Shown: piece after piece, positions 54,734 to 63,797 of the stretch
Numbering within the stretch: position 1 is the stretch's first letter
Layout of the letters: each line of letters starts with the position of its first letter
Source: Pseudomonas sp. RIT-PI-q
Lineage (GTDB): Bacteria > Pseudomonadota > Gammaproteobacteria > Pseudomonadales > Pseudomonadaceae
Direction: 5' to 3'
Assembly: GCF_001297125.1 (NCBI RefSeq)
Contig: NZ_LHPC01000020.1
Coordinates: 50,481 to 114,480 of the forward strand
Length of the DNA stretch: 64,000 bases
Notes under the pieces: model-generated
Database searches by the model: none
What the model was told of the DNA's origin: nothing
The model's input: the letters and a program-made list of their open reading frames with translations, nothing else
Program-made: the position numbers and the translations under genes

Positions 54734-55423
54734 ATGCTTCACGGCTACGGATCGAGCATTCTCGATGGCGCCTGGCTGACCATTAACCTCGCCCTGACCT
54801 CCATGGCCATGGCGATTGCCCTCGGTCTGATCGGCGCAGCCTTTCGCTTGTCGCCGCTCAAATGGCTGGCCATGCTCGGCGAAGGCTACACCACGCTGAT
54901 TCGCGGTATTCCTGACCTGGTGTTGATCCTGCTGATCTTCTACGGCGGCCAGGATCTGGTGAACCGCATTGCCTTGGCACTCGGTTACACCCGCTACATC
55001 GACATCAATCCCTTCATCGCTGGCGTCTGCACCATGGGCTTCATTTTTGGCGCCTATCTCTCGGAGACTTTTCGCGGCGCCTTCATGGCAATCCCGAAAG
55101 GTCAGGCCGAGGCCGGTGCGGCGTATGGCATGAGTGGCACGCAGGTGTTCTGGCGAATTCTGGTGCCGCAGATGATTCGATTTGCCATTCCAGGCTTCAC
55201 CAACAACTGGCTGGTGCTGACCAAATCCACCGCGCTGATCTCGGTGATCGGCTTGCAGGACATGATGTTCAAAGCCAAGAACGCAGCGGACGCGACCCAT
55301 GAGCCGTTCACGTTTTTCCTTGCGGTGGCGGCGCTCTATCTGATGCTGACCAGCCTGTCATTGCTGGTGCTGCGCTATCTGGAAAAACACTACTCGGTCG
55401 GCATCAAAGCCGCCGAACTGTGA
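54734..55423 (+). CDS. amino-acid ABC transporter permease (HisQ type)
   Basis: The 229-residue inner-membrane protein has five segments and the EAA loop GAAYGMSGTQVFWRILVPQM that docks on the ATPase. The ATG at 54734 has GAGGA upstream; an in-frame TTG at 54719 is less likely. Pairs with the next permease. Confidence 0.9.
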   Translation: MLHGYGSSILDGAWLTINLALTSMAMAIALGLIGAAFRLSPLKWLAMLGEGYTTLIRGIPDLVLILLIFYGGQDLVNRIALALGYTRYIDINPFIAGVCTMGFIFGAYLSETFRGAFMAIPKGQAEAGAAYGMSGTQVFWRILVPQMIRFAIPGFTNNWLVLTKSTALISVIGLQDMMFKAKNAADATHEPFTFFLAVAALYLMLTSLSLLVLRYLEKHYSVGIKAAEL

Positions 55424-55436
55424 GGGGGAGCCACCC

Positions 55437-56135
55437 ATGATTCTCGACTACAACCTGATCTGGGAAAACCTGCCGCTGTACTTTAATGGCGCCTTGTTGA
55501 CCCTCAAAGTCCTGCTGATTTCCCTGGCGTTTGGCCTCGTGCTGGCGATCCCGTTAGCCCTGATGCGCGTGTCGCGGTCACCGCTGATCAACTTCCCGGC
55601 CTGGCTCTACACCTACGTGATTCGCGGCACGCCGATGCTGGTGCAATTGTTCCTGATCTACTACGGCCTGGCGCAGTTCGCGGCGGTGCGGGAAAGCGTG
55701 CTCTGGCCATACCTCTCCAGCGCCACCTTTTGCGCCTGCCTGGCCTTTGCGATCAACACCAGTGCCTACAGCGCAGAACTGCTGGCCGGCAGTTTGAAGG
55801 CCACCGCCCACGGTGAGATCGAAGCGGCCAGGGCCATGGGCATGTCGCGCTTCACCCTGTACCGGCGGATTCTCTTGCCCTCGGCGTTGCGCCGGGCACT
55901 GCCGCAGTACAGCAACGAAGTATTGATGATGCTGCAAACCACCAGCCTGGCGTCGATCGTCACGCTGGTGGACATCACCGGCGCCGCGCGTACGGTCAGT
56001 GCGCGGTTCTATCTGCCGTTCGAGGCGTTCATCACCGCCGGCCTCATCTACCTGGCCCTGACCTTCATCCTGGTGCGTCTGTTCAAGCTGGCCGAGCGCC
56101 GCTGGCTGGCGTACCTGGCACCGCGCAAGCACTAA
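55437..56135 (+). CDS. amino-acid ABC transporter permease (HisM type)
   Basis: The 232-residue partner permease has five membrane segments, the start YNLIWENLPLYFNGALLT-L and the EAA loop EAARAMGMSRFTLYRRILLP. It forms the channel with the preceding permease. The gap is 13 bases. Confidence 0.9.
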   Translation: MILDYNLIWENLPLYFNGALLTLKVLLISLAFGLVLAIPLALMRVSRSPLINFPAWLYTYVIRGTPMLVQLFLIYYGLAQFAAVRESVLWPYLSSATFCACLAFAINTSAYSAELLAGSLKATAHGEIEAARAMGMSRFTLYRRILLPSALRRALPQYSNEVLMMLQTTSLASIVTLVDITGAARTVSARFYLPFEAFITAGLIYLALTFILVRLFKLAERRWLAYLAPRKH

Positions 56136-56143
56136 GGAATTTT

Positions 56144-57256
56144 ATGAAGCACATTCAATACCTCTTGCCGTGGAGTGCCTCGGGCACTGAACGACACCTG
56201 TCGCTGTTTCGTTTTGGTAGCGGGCCGCGCAAGGCTTACATCCAGGCCTCCTTGCATGCCGATGAACTGCCGGGGATGCGCGTTGCCGTCGAACTCAAGC
56301 GGCGCCTGCGCGAACTGGAAGAACAAGGTCGCCTGACCGGGGTGATCGAGCTGGTGCCGATGGCCAATCCGATCGGCATCGGGCAGATGTTCCAGGCCAC
56401 CCATCAGGGCCGTTTCGAATTCTCCAGCGGCAAGAATTTCAATCGCGACTTCCCGGAGTTGGCCGACGCCGTGGCACCGTTGCTGGAAGGACAGCTGGGC
56501 GACGATGCCGACGCCAACATCGCGCTGATCCGCCATGCCATGCGCGAATCCCTCAAGGACATGCCGGCACCGACATCCGAACTCGACGGCTTGCGTTGCT
56601 TGTTGATGCAGCACGCTTGCGACGCCGATGTGGTGCTGGACCTGCACTGCGACTTCGAGTCGATCATGCTGCTTTACAGCATGCCGCAAAACTGGCCGCG
56701 CCTGCGTTCACTGGCCGCTCGCCTGGACGCGGGTGTTGCCCTATTGGCCGAGGCCGCGGGCGGTAACGCATTCGATGAAGCTTGCGCGATACCGTGGTTG
56801 CAGCTCGCCGAGCGTTTCCCGCAGGCCAACATTCCGCTGGCCTGTGTGGCGACCACCATTGAACTGCGCGGCATGGCTGACACCGAGCGCGAGCCATGCA
56901 TCGACAGCGCAGAAGCGATTCTCGGCTATCTCGCCGAGCAGGGCTTGATCAGCGGTGACTGGCCTGCCGCGCCGGAATCAGGCTGCGAAGCAACGCCCTT
57001 TGCCGGTGCCCAGTACGCCTACGCACCGCACCCTGGCGTGGTGAGTTTTCTGCAACCGCTGGGCGCGAGGGTCAAGGTTGGCGACCCGCTGTTCGAAGTG
57101 CTTGACCCGCTGACCGATCGCCACAGTGTGGTGTGCGCCAGCACCGACGGCATCCTTTATGCCCGCGAACGCCTGCGTTTTGCCCAGCCCGGTTTGTGGT
57201 TGGCCAAAGTGGCCGGCAGTACCCCGATTCGCCAAGGCCGCTTGCTCAGCGACTGA
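56144..57256 (+). CDS. AstE/aspartoacylase-like zinc deacylase
   Basis: This 370-residue protein of the succinylglutamate desuccinylase/aspartoacylase family has the zinc site ASLHADELPG (His and Glu) with a second His in VLDLHCD, and the substrate-side NFNRDFPEL. Such enzymes cut N-acyl groups from amino acids. Being inside the amino-acid ABC operon, it probably acts on the imported compound, suggesting that an N-acyl or related amino acid is taken up. The substrate is not known. Confidence 0.85.
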   Translation: MKHIQYLLPWSASGTERHLSLFRFGSGPRKAYIQASLHADELPGMRVAVELKRRLRELEEQGRLTGVIELVPMANPIGIGQMFQATHQGRFEFSSGKNFNRDFPELADAVAPLLEGQLGDDADANIALIRHAMRESLKDMPAPTSELDGLRCLLMQHACDADVVLDLHCDFESIMLLYSMPQNWPRLRSLAARLDAGVALLAEAAGGNAFDEACAIPWLQLAERFPQANIPLACVATTIELRGMADTEREPCIDSAEAILGYLAEQGLISGDWPAAPESGCEATPFAGAQYAYAPHPGVVSFLQPLGARVKVGDPLFEVLDPLTDRHSVVCASTDGILYARERLRFAQPGLWLAKVAGSTPIRQGRLLSD

Positions 57257-57274
57257 TTCCAGAGAGTTGAAATT

Positions 57275-58039
57275 ATGTACAAACTTGAAATTCAGGACCT
57301 GCACAAAAGCTACGGCAGCCACGAAGTGCTCAAAGGCGTATCGCTGGAAGCGAAGGCCGGTGACGTGATCAGCATCATCGGCTCCAGCGGCTCTGGCAAA
57401 AGCACCTTTCTGCGCTGCATCAACCTGCTGGAACAGCCCAACGCAGGCAACATTGTGCTCAACGGTGAACCACTGAAACTGGTGAGCAACAAGCTCGGCG
57501 GGCTCAAGGCGGCCGAACCCAAGCAGTTGCAACGCATGCGGTCGCGACTGTCGATGGTGTTTCAGCATTTCAATTTGTGGTCGCACATGAGTGCGCTGGA
57601 AAACGTCATGGAAGCGCCGGTGCATGTGCTGGGCATGGACAAGAAAGAGGCCAGGGAAAAGGCCGAGCACTACTTGAACAAGGTCGGTGTGGCGCATCGC
57701 AAGGATGCGTTTCCGGCCCATATGTCGGGTGGTGAGCAGCAGCGTGTGGCGATTGCCCGGGCACTGGCGATGGAGCCTGAGGTGATGCTGTTCGATGAGC
57801 CGACCTCGGCGCTCGACCCGGAGCTGGTCGGTGAAGTGCTCAAAGTCATGCAGGACCTGGCACTTGAGGGCCGCACCATGGTGGTCGTGACCCACGAAAT
57901 GGGCTTTGCTCGCGAGGTTTCGAACCAACTGGTGTTTCTGCATAAGGGCTTGGTCGAAGAACGCGGCGATCCGCGCGAGGTGCTGGTCAACCCGCAGTCC
58001 GAGCGTCTTCAACAGTTTCTGGCGGGAAGCCTGAAATAA
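57275..58039 (+). CDS. amino-acid ABC transporter ATPase (HisP type)
   Basis: The 254-residue ATPase has Walker A GSSGSGKST, the signature MSGGEQQRVAIARAL, Walker B MLFDEPTSALDPE and the switch His in VVVTHEMGFA. It drives the binding-protein/permease set upstream. Coming last, after the hydrolase, is a little unusual for order but spacing (18 bases) fits one operon. Confidence 0.92.
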   Translation: MYKLEIQDLHKSYGSHEVLKGVSLEAKAGDVISIIGSSGSGKSTFLRCINLLEQPNAGNIVLNGEPLKLVSNKLGGLKAAEPKQLQRMRSRLSMVFQHFNLWSHMSALENVMEAPVHVLGMDKKEAREKAEHYLNKVGVAHRKDAFPAHMSGGEQQRVAIARALAMEPEVMLFDEPTSALDPELVGEVLKVMQDLALEGRTMVVVTHEMGFAREVSNQLVFLHKGLVEERGDPREVLVNPQSERLQQFLAGSLK

Positions 58040-58063
58040 CCCAACCCGCCGCAACACAGACTT

Positions 58064-58210
58064 TGTAGCAGCTGTCGAGCCTGCGAGGCTGCGTTCGGCT
58101 GCGAAGCAGTCGTAAAACCTGAGCGCGAGGTATTCCTGAAGGACCGCATTGCCTGATTTCACGACTGCTTCGCAGCCGAGCGCAGCCTCGCAAGCTCGAC
58201 AGCTGCTACA
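58064..58210. repeat. long inverted repeat of the GTAGCAGC..CAGTCGTAAA family
   Basis: Arms of about 50 bases (TGTAGCAGCTGTCGAG.. and its inverse) with the shared inner CAGTCGTAAA/CACGACTG edges. A partial further unit follows at 58211-58235. It separates the ABC operon from the RpiR gene. Confidence 0.85.
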
Positions 58211-58327
58211 GAGCCGAACGCGCCAGCGGCTACAAAGTTTGCGTTGCGGCTGAAATTGCTTAACCGAAGGGCGGCTTCGGATACACTCCCGCCAGCGTTA
58301 TTAACCTCAGGAATAGTTGAGCCGCAT

Positions 58328-59236
58328 ATGCCGACCCCCTCGAAAAACACCACGGTCTATGCCGCACCGGTGATGCGCAAACTGGCGGAGATCGTGACCG
58401 AATTGCCGCCGTCGCTGCGCAAGGTGGCGGACTTTATCCTGCGTCACCCGCTGCGAGCCGCGACGCTGACCATTGAAGAAATGGCTCACGAAACCTCGAC
58501 CTCACCCGCCGCCGTCAACCGCCTGGCCAAGGCCTTGAACCTGGGTGGCTACACCGGCATGAAATCCGAGCTGGTCGCGACCTTGCAGCAGATGGTCTCG
58601 CCGGTCGACAAGCTGCGCAACGAACTGGCCCATCGCCCCGGCGGTGCGTCTGGCCTGCATGAACAAATCCAGAGCGCCACCAGCAACCTCGCTACCGCAG
58701 CAACCAACAACCACGAAGACACCTTCGAAGCGTTCGTTACGCGCCTGACCACCGCGCGCAAAATCTACATCCTCGGCTTCGGCAACAGCGTCTACTTCGC
58801 CGGCCTCGCCGCCTCGACCCTGATGCCCTTCTGCGCCGACGCCACCGCCATCAGCATGGAGGGCGGCAACGAAAACGCCGCTTATCGCCTGGCCGCGATC
58901 ACCGACCAGGACGTGTTGCTGGCGATCTCCCTGCCGCGTTATTCCCTCGACACCCTGCAGCTCGCCCGCTTCGCCAACGAGCGCGGCGCCTCGGTGCTGG
59001 CCATCACCGATTCACCCGCCTCACCGCTCACCAGCATCGCTGAACACACGCTGTTCGCCCCCGCCGACCACCCGGTCATGACCAGTTCCAACATCGCCGT
59101 GCTCGCCTTGATCGAAGGTTTGGTTGCAGGCGTGATGGCGCGCAACAAGGAAGCCGTGAAGCTGGCGACCGAACTGACCGAAAGCGTGATGGCTTATCTG
59201 CACATACCGACCAGCAGTAAATCGTCGAAAAAGTGA
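58328..59236 (+). CDS. MurR/RpiR-family regulator
   Basis: The 302-residue protein has an N-terminal RpiR helix-turn-helix (MAHETSTSPAAVNRLAKALN, LGGYTGMKSELV) and a C-terminal SIS domain (ILGFGNSVYFAGLAASTLM) for binding a phosphosugar or a related ligand. The ATG at 58328 is taken although the ribosome site is weak. It lies after the ABC operon and probably regulates it. Confidence 0.88.
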   Translation: MPTPSKNTTVYAAPVMRKLAEIVTELPPSLRKVADFILRHPLRAATLTIEEMAHETSTSPAAVNRLAKALNLGGYTGMKSELVATLQQMVSPVDKLRNELAHRPGGASGLHEQIQSATSNLATAATNNHEDTFEAFVTRLTTARKIYILGFGNSVYFAGLAASTLMPFCADATAISMEGGNENAAYRLAAITDQDVLLAISLPRYSLDTLQLARFANERGASVLAITDSPASPLTSIAEHTLFAPADHPVMTSSNIAVLALIEGLVAGVMARNKEAVKLATELTESVMAYLHIPTSSKSSKK

Positions 59237-59371
59237 GGTCGCGTTCATTGAGCGCGCTCGCCTTGGACTGGTGCACGGGGCTGCCAATCGCTATATAAAA
59301 GTGCAAGCAACCCCGCAATCCCCAACCGCTACCCGCCTGAAAACCCCGACACAGCCGGGCCCGGAGTATTC

Positions 59372-59387
59372 TGGCCCGCTGTTTGCA
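59372..59387 (+). promoter_or_regulatory. sigma-54 promoter of the nitrate reductase gene
   Basis: TGGCCCGCTGTTTGCA matches TGGCACG-N4-TTGCA with one mismatch and exact GG-N10-GC spacing. It predicts a start near 59398, giving a leader of about 128 bases before the ATG. Confidence 0.75.
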
Positions 59388-59399
59388 ATCACCTGACAC

Positions 59400-59442
59400 G
59401 CAGTCAACGCTGATTGCATTTATACGACAAAGGCGCCGTGTA
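59400..59442 (+). promoter_or_regulatory. two-hairpin ANTAR (NasT) RNA target in the leader
   Basis: Hairpin P1 (59400-59417) has hexaloop AACGCT and hairpin P2 (59421-59442) has hexaloop AAAGGC. Both have A at loop position 1 and G at position 4, the ANTAR rule. P2 shares bases with the 5' arm of the terminator that follows, so the two cannot form together. Confidence 0.7.
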
Positions 59443-59482
59443 ACCCCCGTTTTCTACGGAGGGTCACATGGCGCCTTTTTTG
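59429..59482 (+). terminator. leader terminator (attenuator) before the nitrate reductase
   Basis: AAAGGCGCC (59429-59437) pairs with GGCGCCTTT (59470-59478) and the stem continues inward through GTGTAACCCCCG and its partner. A run of six Ts follows. It lies after the sigma-54 promoter and 44 bases before the gene. It could also act as the terminator of the upstream RpiR gene. Confidence 0.8.
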
Positions 59483-59525
59483 TTTCTGGACCGGTCAGCT
59501 GCTGGCTGAGATTCGAGGGGCGAGG

Positions 59526-62500
59526 ATGGCGAACCAAACCGTGCGCAGCGTGTGCCCTTATTGTGGTGTGGGCTGCGGTATCGTCATGCAGGTTGAAAAC
59601 AACCGGGTGATCAAGGTCACCGGAGACAAGACCCATCCGACCAACTTCGGTCGACTCTGCACCAAAGGCACTACCTGCGGCCAGGCCATCGCCGAGTCGG
59701 GCCGGATGGAAACCGCTTCCCTGCGCCAGGCGCGCAATCGAGGCCCGTCGCGCATCGCCATGGGCCAGGCGATCAGTGAAGCCGCCAGAAGGCTGCGCGA
59801 GATCCTCGACGCTCACGGCCCCGACGCCCTGTCGTTCTACGTGTCCGGGCAGATGTCGCTGGAAGCCCAATACCTGGCCAACAAGTTGGCCAAAGGCTTT
59901 GTCCGGACCCACAACATCGAGTCCAATTCGCGCCTGTGCATGGCCAGCGCAGGCAGCGGTTACAAGCTCTCGCTGGGTGCCGATGGGCCACCCGGTTCTT
60001 ATCAGGACTTCGATCACGCGGAGCTGTTCTTCGTCATCGGCGCGAACATGGCCGACTGTCATCCGATTCTGTTCCTGCGCATGATGGATCGGGTCAAGGC
60101 CGGGGCGAAGCTGGTCGTGGTCGATCCACGGCGCAGCGCCACGGCGGACAAAGCCAACCTGTTTATGCCGATCAAACCCGGCACCGATCTGGCACTGCTC
60201 AATGGCTTGCTGCACTTGCTGGTGAAAAACGGCCACACCGACCCGGACTTCATTGCCTCCTTCACCGAAGGCTGGGAAGCGATGCCCGACTTTCTTGAGG
60301 ACTATTCACCGGAGAACGTCGCAGCCATCACCGGCATTCCCGAGGCGGACATTCGCCAGGCTGCTGAATGGATCGGCGAGGCCGCCGAGTGGATGAGTTG
60401 CTGGACCATGGGCCTGAATCAAAGCACCCACGGCACCTGGAACACCAATGCCCTGTGCAACCTGCACCTGGCCACCGGCGCTATTTGCCGGCCAGGCAGC
60501 GGGCCGTTTTCCCTGACCGGGCAACCGAATGCCATGGGCGGACGCGAAATGGGTTACATGGGGCCGGGCCTGCCGGGCCAACGTTCAGTGCTGGTCGAAG
60601 CTGATCGGCTGTTCATCGAGGACTTGTGGAGCATCCCGCACGATAGCCTGCCTCGCGACGTCGGCGCAGGCACCGTGGCGATGTTCGAACAGATGTGCGC
60701 CGGCCAGATAAAAGCCTGCTGGATCATCTGCACCAACCCGGTCGCCAGCGTCCCCAACCGCCAGAAAGTGATTGAAGGATTGCAGACCGCCGAACTGGTC
60801 ATCACCCAGGACGCGTTCCTCGACACCGAGACCAATCGCTACGCCGACATCCTCCTGCCGGGTGCGCTCTGGGCCGAAGCCGAAGGGGTGATGATCAACT
60901 CCGAGCGCAACCTGACGCTGATGCAAAAGGCCGTGGAGCCACCCGGTGAGACGTTGCCCGACTGGCAGATCATCGCCAGGGTCGCCTGCGAAATGGGCTT
61001 CGCACAGGCATTCACCTACGCCTCTTCTGCAGAGGTGTTTGAAGAGATCAAACGCGCCTGGAACCCCAAGACCGGCTATGACATTCGCGGTGCAAGTTAT
61101 GCGCGCCTGCGCGAAAAACCGTTGCAATGGCCCTGCGCCTCGGATGACGCCGAGGCTCGTAATCCGATCCGCTACCTGAACAATGGTGTGAGCCAGACGC
61201 TCAAGGTCGGGGCCGATGGCAGCCAGCCGGCCATCGTGTTTGCCACCGAGCGCGGCAAGGGCATATTCCTCGCCCGCCCGCACATGCCGCCAGCGGAAAT
61301 GCCGGACGAGGTATTCCCCTTCGTCCTCAACACCGGCCGTTTGCAGCACCAATGGCACACCCTGACCAAGACCGGCAAGGTCGCGACCTTGAACAAGCTC
61401 AATCCGGGGCCGTTCGTTGAGATTCATCCGGAAGACGCCGCCAGCTTCGGCATTAAGGACAAGGATCACGTCGAGATCCGCTCGCTGCGTGGGCGCGCCG
61501 TGTTACCGGCCGTGGTGACCGACCGGGTGCGTCAGGGCAATTGTTTTGCGCCGTTTCACTGGAACGATGTGTTTGGCGAAAACCTGGCGATCAATGCCGT
61601 CACCCACGATGCCGTCGACCCGATTTCGCTACAGCCTGAATTCAAATTCTGCGCGGTCGCGCTGCAGCGGGTTGAATTGATCGAGCATGCCTTTCTCGAC
61701 GTACCTGTGCCTACCGCTGTCGACCTCCCCCCTTCTTCGCCTTCACCAGAGGAACTTCCCATGTCGTGCATCGAGGCATTCGCCGATCTCGCCGGCATCA
61801 GCAGTCTGCCGCCCCCGCCATTGAACGAGAACGAGCGCACCTACCTCGCCGGTTTTCTCAGTGGCCTGCAATCCACGGCGGGTCGCCAGGCCGCTGGCGT
61901 GCCTGCGCTGCCGCCGAACGCGCCGCTGGCCGACGGCACACGGTTGTGGCTTGACGGTGTGTTGGGCGGGTTGTTCAGCCGGGTCGAGTCGGGTACTCCA
62001 CGACTCGGCAGCAGCGTTGAATCTTCGCCTCTGCCGACAGCACCCGCAGTGACTTTGTTGTGGGCTTCGCAAACAGGGAATGCCGAAGCGTTGGCGGAGC
62101 GTTTTGCCTCGCGTTTGCGCGATAGCGGTATCACCGTAGAACTGAGCGCAATGGCCGACTTCCCTGCGAGCAAACTGGCAAGCACCCGCCATCTTGCCCT
62201 GATCAGCAGCACCTTCGGCGACGGCGATCCACCGGATAATGGCGAAGGCTTCTGGAGCACCTTGAGCACCACCGAGACACGTCTGGACTCCCTACACTTT
62301 GCGGTACTGGCACTGGGCGATCCCAATTACGACCAGTTCTGCCAGCACGGCAAGAAGCTCGACCAGCGTCTACAGGAATTGGGCGCCACCCGGCTGCTGG
62401 ACCGCGTCGACTGCGATACGGAATTCGAGGAGCGCGCGGACACGTGGCTGGCCCAATTCCAACAAACGCTGACTCCAGCGCTGCCGGTAACGGTCGAGCC

Positions 62501-63638
62501 CACCCCGAGCGTTGTCGCCAGCCCTATTGCGACACCCGGCAAGGCCAACCCGTTTGCTTCACGGCTGCTGGTCAACCGTCACCTGAACAAGCAAAGCGCC
62601 AACAAGGAAACCCGCCAGTTTTCCTTGGCGCTGGCGGACTCCGGACTGAATTACGAGGCTGGCGATGCCTTGGGCGTCTGGCCACGCAACTGCCCGGAGC
62701 TGGTGAGTGAGTTGCTCGATCTGACCCGCCTCTGTGCCGACACCACCGTGAACATCGACAAGCTCGGCGAAGTCCCTCTGCACCAGGCACTCACCGAGCA
62801 CTTTGAAATCGCCCGGCCCAACAACGACACCCTGGCGTTCATCGCCGAACGCAGCAGCAATCCGGCGTTGAAACAGCTGCTGGGCAGTGAACGCAAGGCC
62901 CAATTGAAAGACTGGCTGTGGGGTCGGCAACTGGCGGACGTGTTGCAGGAGTTTCCGCTCGACTGCTCGGCCAGCGAGTTGCTCGGCACCCTCAAGCGCC
63001 TGCAACCACGACTGTATTCAATTTCCTCCAGCCCCAAGGCGCATCCTGAGGAAGTCCATCTCACCGTTGCCGCCGTGCGTTATGGCAAACGCAAGGGCGT
63101 GTCCTCGACCTTTCTTGCCGACCGCGTAGAAAGCGCTGACGTCCCGGTCTTCGTCCAGCCATCGAAACACTTCCGCGCGCCCGCCGATGGCAACCTGCCG
63201 ATGATCATGATCGGCCCCGGTACGGGCGTGGCGCCGTTTCGGGCGTTTCTGCAAGAACGTCGTGCACGGGGCGACAAGGGCCAGAACTGGCTGTTTTTCG
63301 GTGAGCAGCACGCTGCGACCGATTTTTACTATCGTGAAGAATTGCAAGGCATGCAGCGCGATGGCCTGCTCACCCAACTCAGCCTGGCTTTTTCCCGCGA
63401 TCAGGCGCAGAAAATTTACGTGCAGGATCGAATTCGTGAACAGGGTGCCCAGTTGTGGCGCTGGCTACAGGAAGGTGCGCAGGTGTACATCTGTGGTGAT
63501 GCCAGCCGCATGGCCAAGGATGTCGACCAGGCCTTGCGCCAGGTTGCGCAAAACCATGGTGGCCTGAGCCCGGAAAGCGCCACTGATTACTGGCGCCAGT
63601 TGAGCGAGCAGAAACGCTATTTGCGTGATGTCTACTGA
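59526..63638 (+). CDS. assimilatory nitrate reductase fused to CysJ-like flavoprotein
   Basis: The 1370-residue protein has an N-terminal [4Fe-4S] motif (Cys10, Cys13, Cys17, Cys45) and a bis-MGD molybdenum domain with the Mo-ligand cysteine in SNSRLCMASAG. After a linker (about 720-830) comes a flavodoxin FMN domain (LLWASQTGNAEALAERF) and a CysJ-type FAD/NADPH reductase (RLYSISSSP, GPGTGVAPFRAFLQER, final KRYLRDVY). Electrons from NADPH can thus pass through FAD and FMN to nitrate in one chain. Nitrite reductase is not in the window. The ATG has GAGG just upstream. Confidence 0.92.
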   Translation: MANQTVRSVCPYCGVGCGIVMQVENNRVIKVTGDKTHPTNFGRLCTKGTTCGQAIAESGRMETASLRQARNRGPSRIAMGQAISEAARRLREILDAHGPDALSFYVSGQMSLEAQYLANKLAKGFVRTHNIESNSRLCMASAGSGYKLSLGADGPPGSYQDFDHAELFFVIGANMADCHPILFLRMMDRVKAGAKLVVVDPRRSATADKANLFMPIKPGTDLALLNGLLHLLVKNGHTDPDFIASFTEGWEAMPDFLEDYSPENVAAITGIPEADIRQAAEWIGEAAEWMSCWTMGLNQSTHGTWNTNALCNLHLATGAICRPGSGPFSLTGQPNAMGGREMGYMGPGLPGQRSVLVEADRLFIEDLWSIPHDSLPRDVGAGTVAMFEQMCAGQIKACWIICTNPVASVPNRQKVIEGLQTAELVITQDAFLDTETNRYADILLPGALWAEAEGVMINSERNLTLMQKAVEPPGETLPDWQIIARVACEMGFAQAFTYASSAEVFEEIKRAWNPKTGYDIRGASYARLREKPLQWPCASDDAEARNPIRYLNNGVSQTLKVGADGSQPAIVFATERGKGIFLARPHMPPAEMPDEVFPFVLNTGRLQHQWHTLTKTGKVATLNKLNPGPFVEIHPEDAASFGIKDKDHVEIRSLRGRAVLPAVVTDRVRQGNCFAPFHWNDVFGENLAINAVTHDAVDPISLQPEFKFCAVALQRVELIEHAFLDVPVPTAVDLPPSSPSPEELPMSCIEAFADLAGISSLPPPPLNENERTYLAGFLSGLQSTAGRQAAGVPALPPNAPLADGTRLWLDGVLGGLFSRVESGTPRLGSSVESSPLPTAPAVTLLWASQTGNAEALAERFASRLRDSGITVELSAMADFPASKLASTRHLALISSTFGDGDPPDNGEGFWSTLSTTETRLDSLHFAVLALGDPNYDQFCQHGKKLDQRLQELGATRLLDRVDCDTEFEERADTWLAQFQQTLTPALPVTVEPTPSVVASPIATPGKANPFASRLLVNRHLNKQSANKETRQFSLALADSGLNYEAGDALGVWPRNCPELVSELLDLTRLCADTTVNIDKLGEVPLHQALTEHFEIARPNNDTLAFIAERSSNPALKQLLGSERKAQLKDWLWGRQLADVLQEFPLDCSASELLGTLKRLQPRLYSISSSPKAHPEEVHLTVAAVRYGKRKGVSSTFLADRVESADVPVFVQPSKHFRAPADGNLPMIMIGPGTGVAPFRAFLQERRARGDKGQNWLFFGEQHAATDFYYREELQGMQRDGLLTQLSLAFSRDQAQKIYVQDRIREQGAQLWRWLQEGAQVYICGDASRMAKDVDQALRQVAQNHGGLSPESATDYWRQLSEQKRYLRDVY

Positions 63639-63664
63639 CGGCCTGAGGTCTGGCGGCGCTCCCC

Positions 63665-63797
63665 TGTAGCAGCTGCCGAAGGCTGCGTTCGGCTGCGAAG
63701 CAGTCGTAAAACCTGCACATGCGGTTTTCCTGACACACCGCGTCGTCTGACTTCACGACTGCTTCGCAGCCGAACGCAGCCTTCGGCAGCTGCTACA
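63665..63797. repeat. long inverted repeat of the GTAGCAGC..CAGTCGTAAA family
   Basis: Arms TGTAGCAGCTGCCGAAGG.. (63665-63713) and the inverse ending at 63797, near-perfect over about 46 bases. It follows the nitrate reductase stop by 26 bases. Confidence 0.9.
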
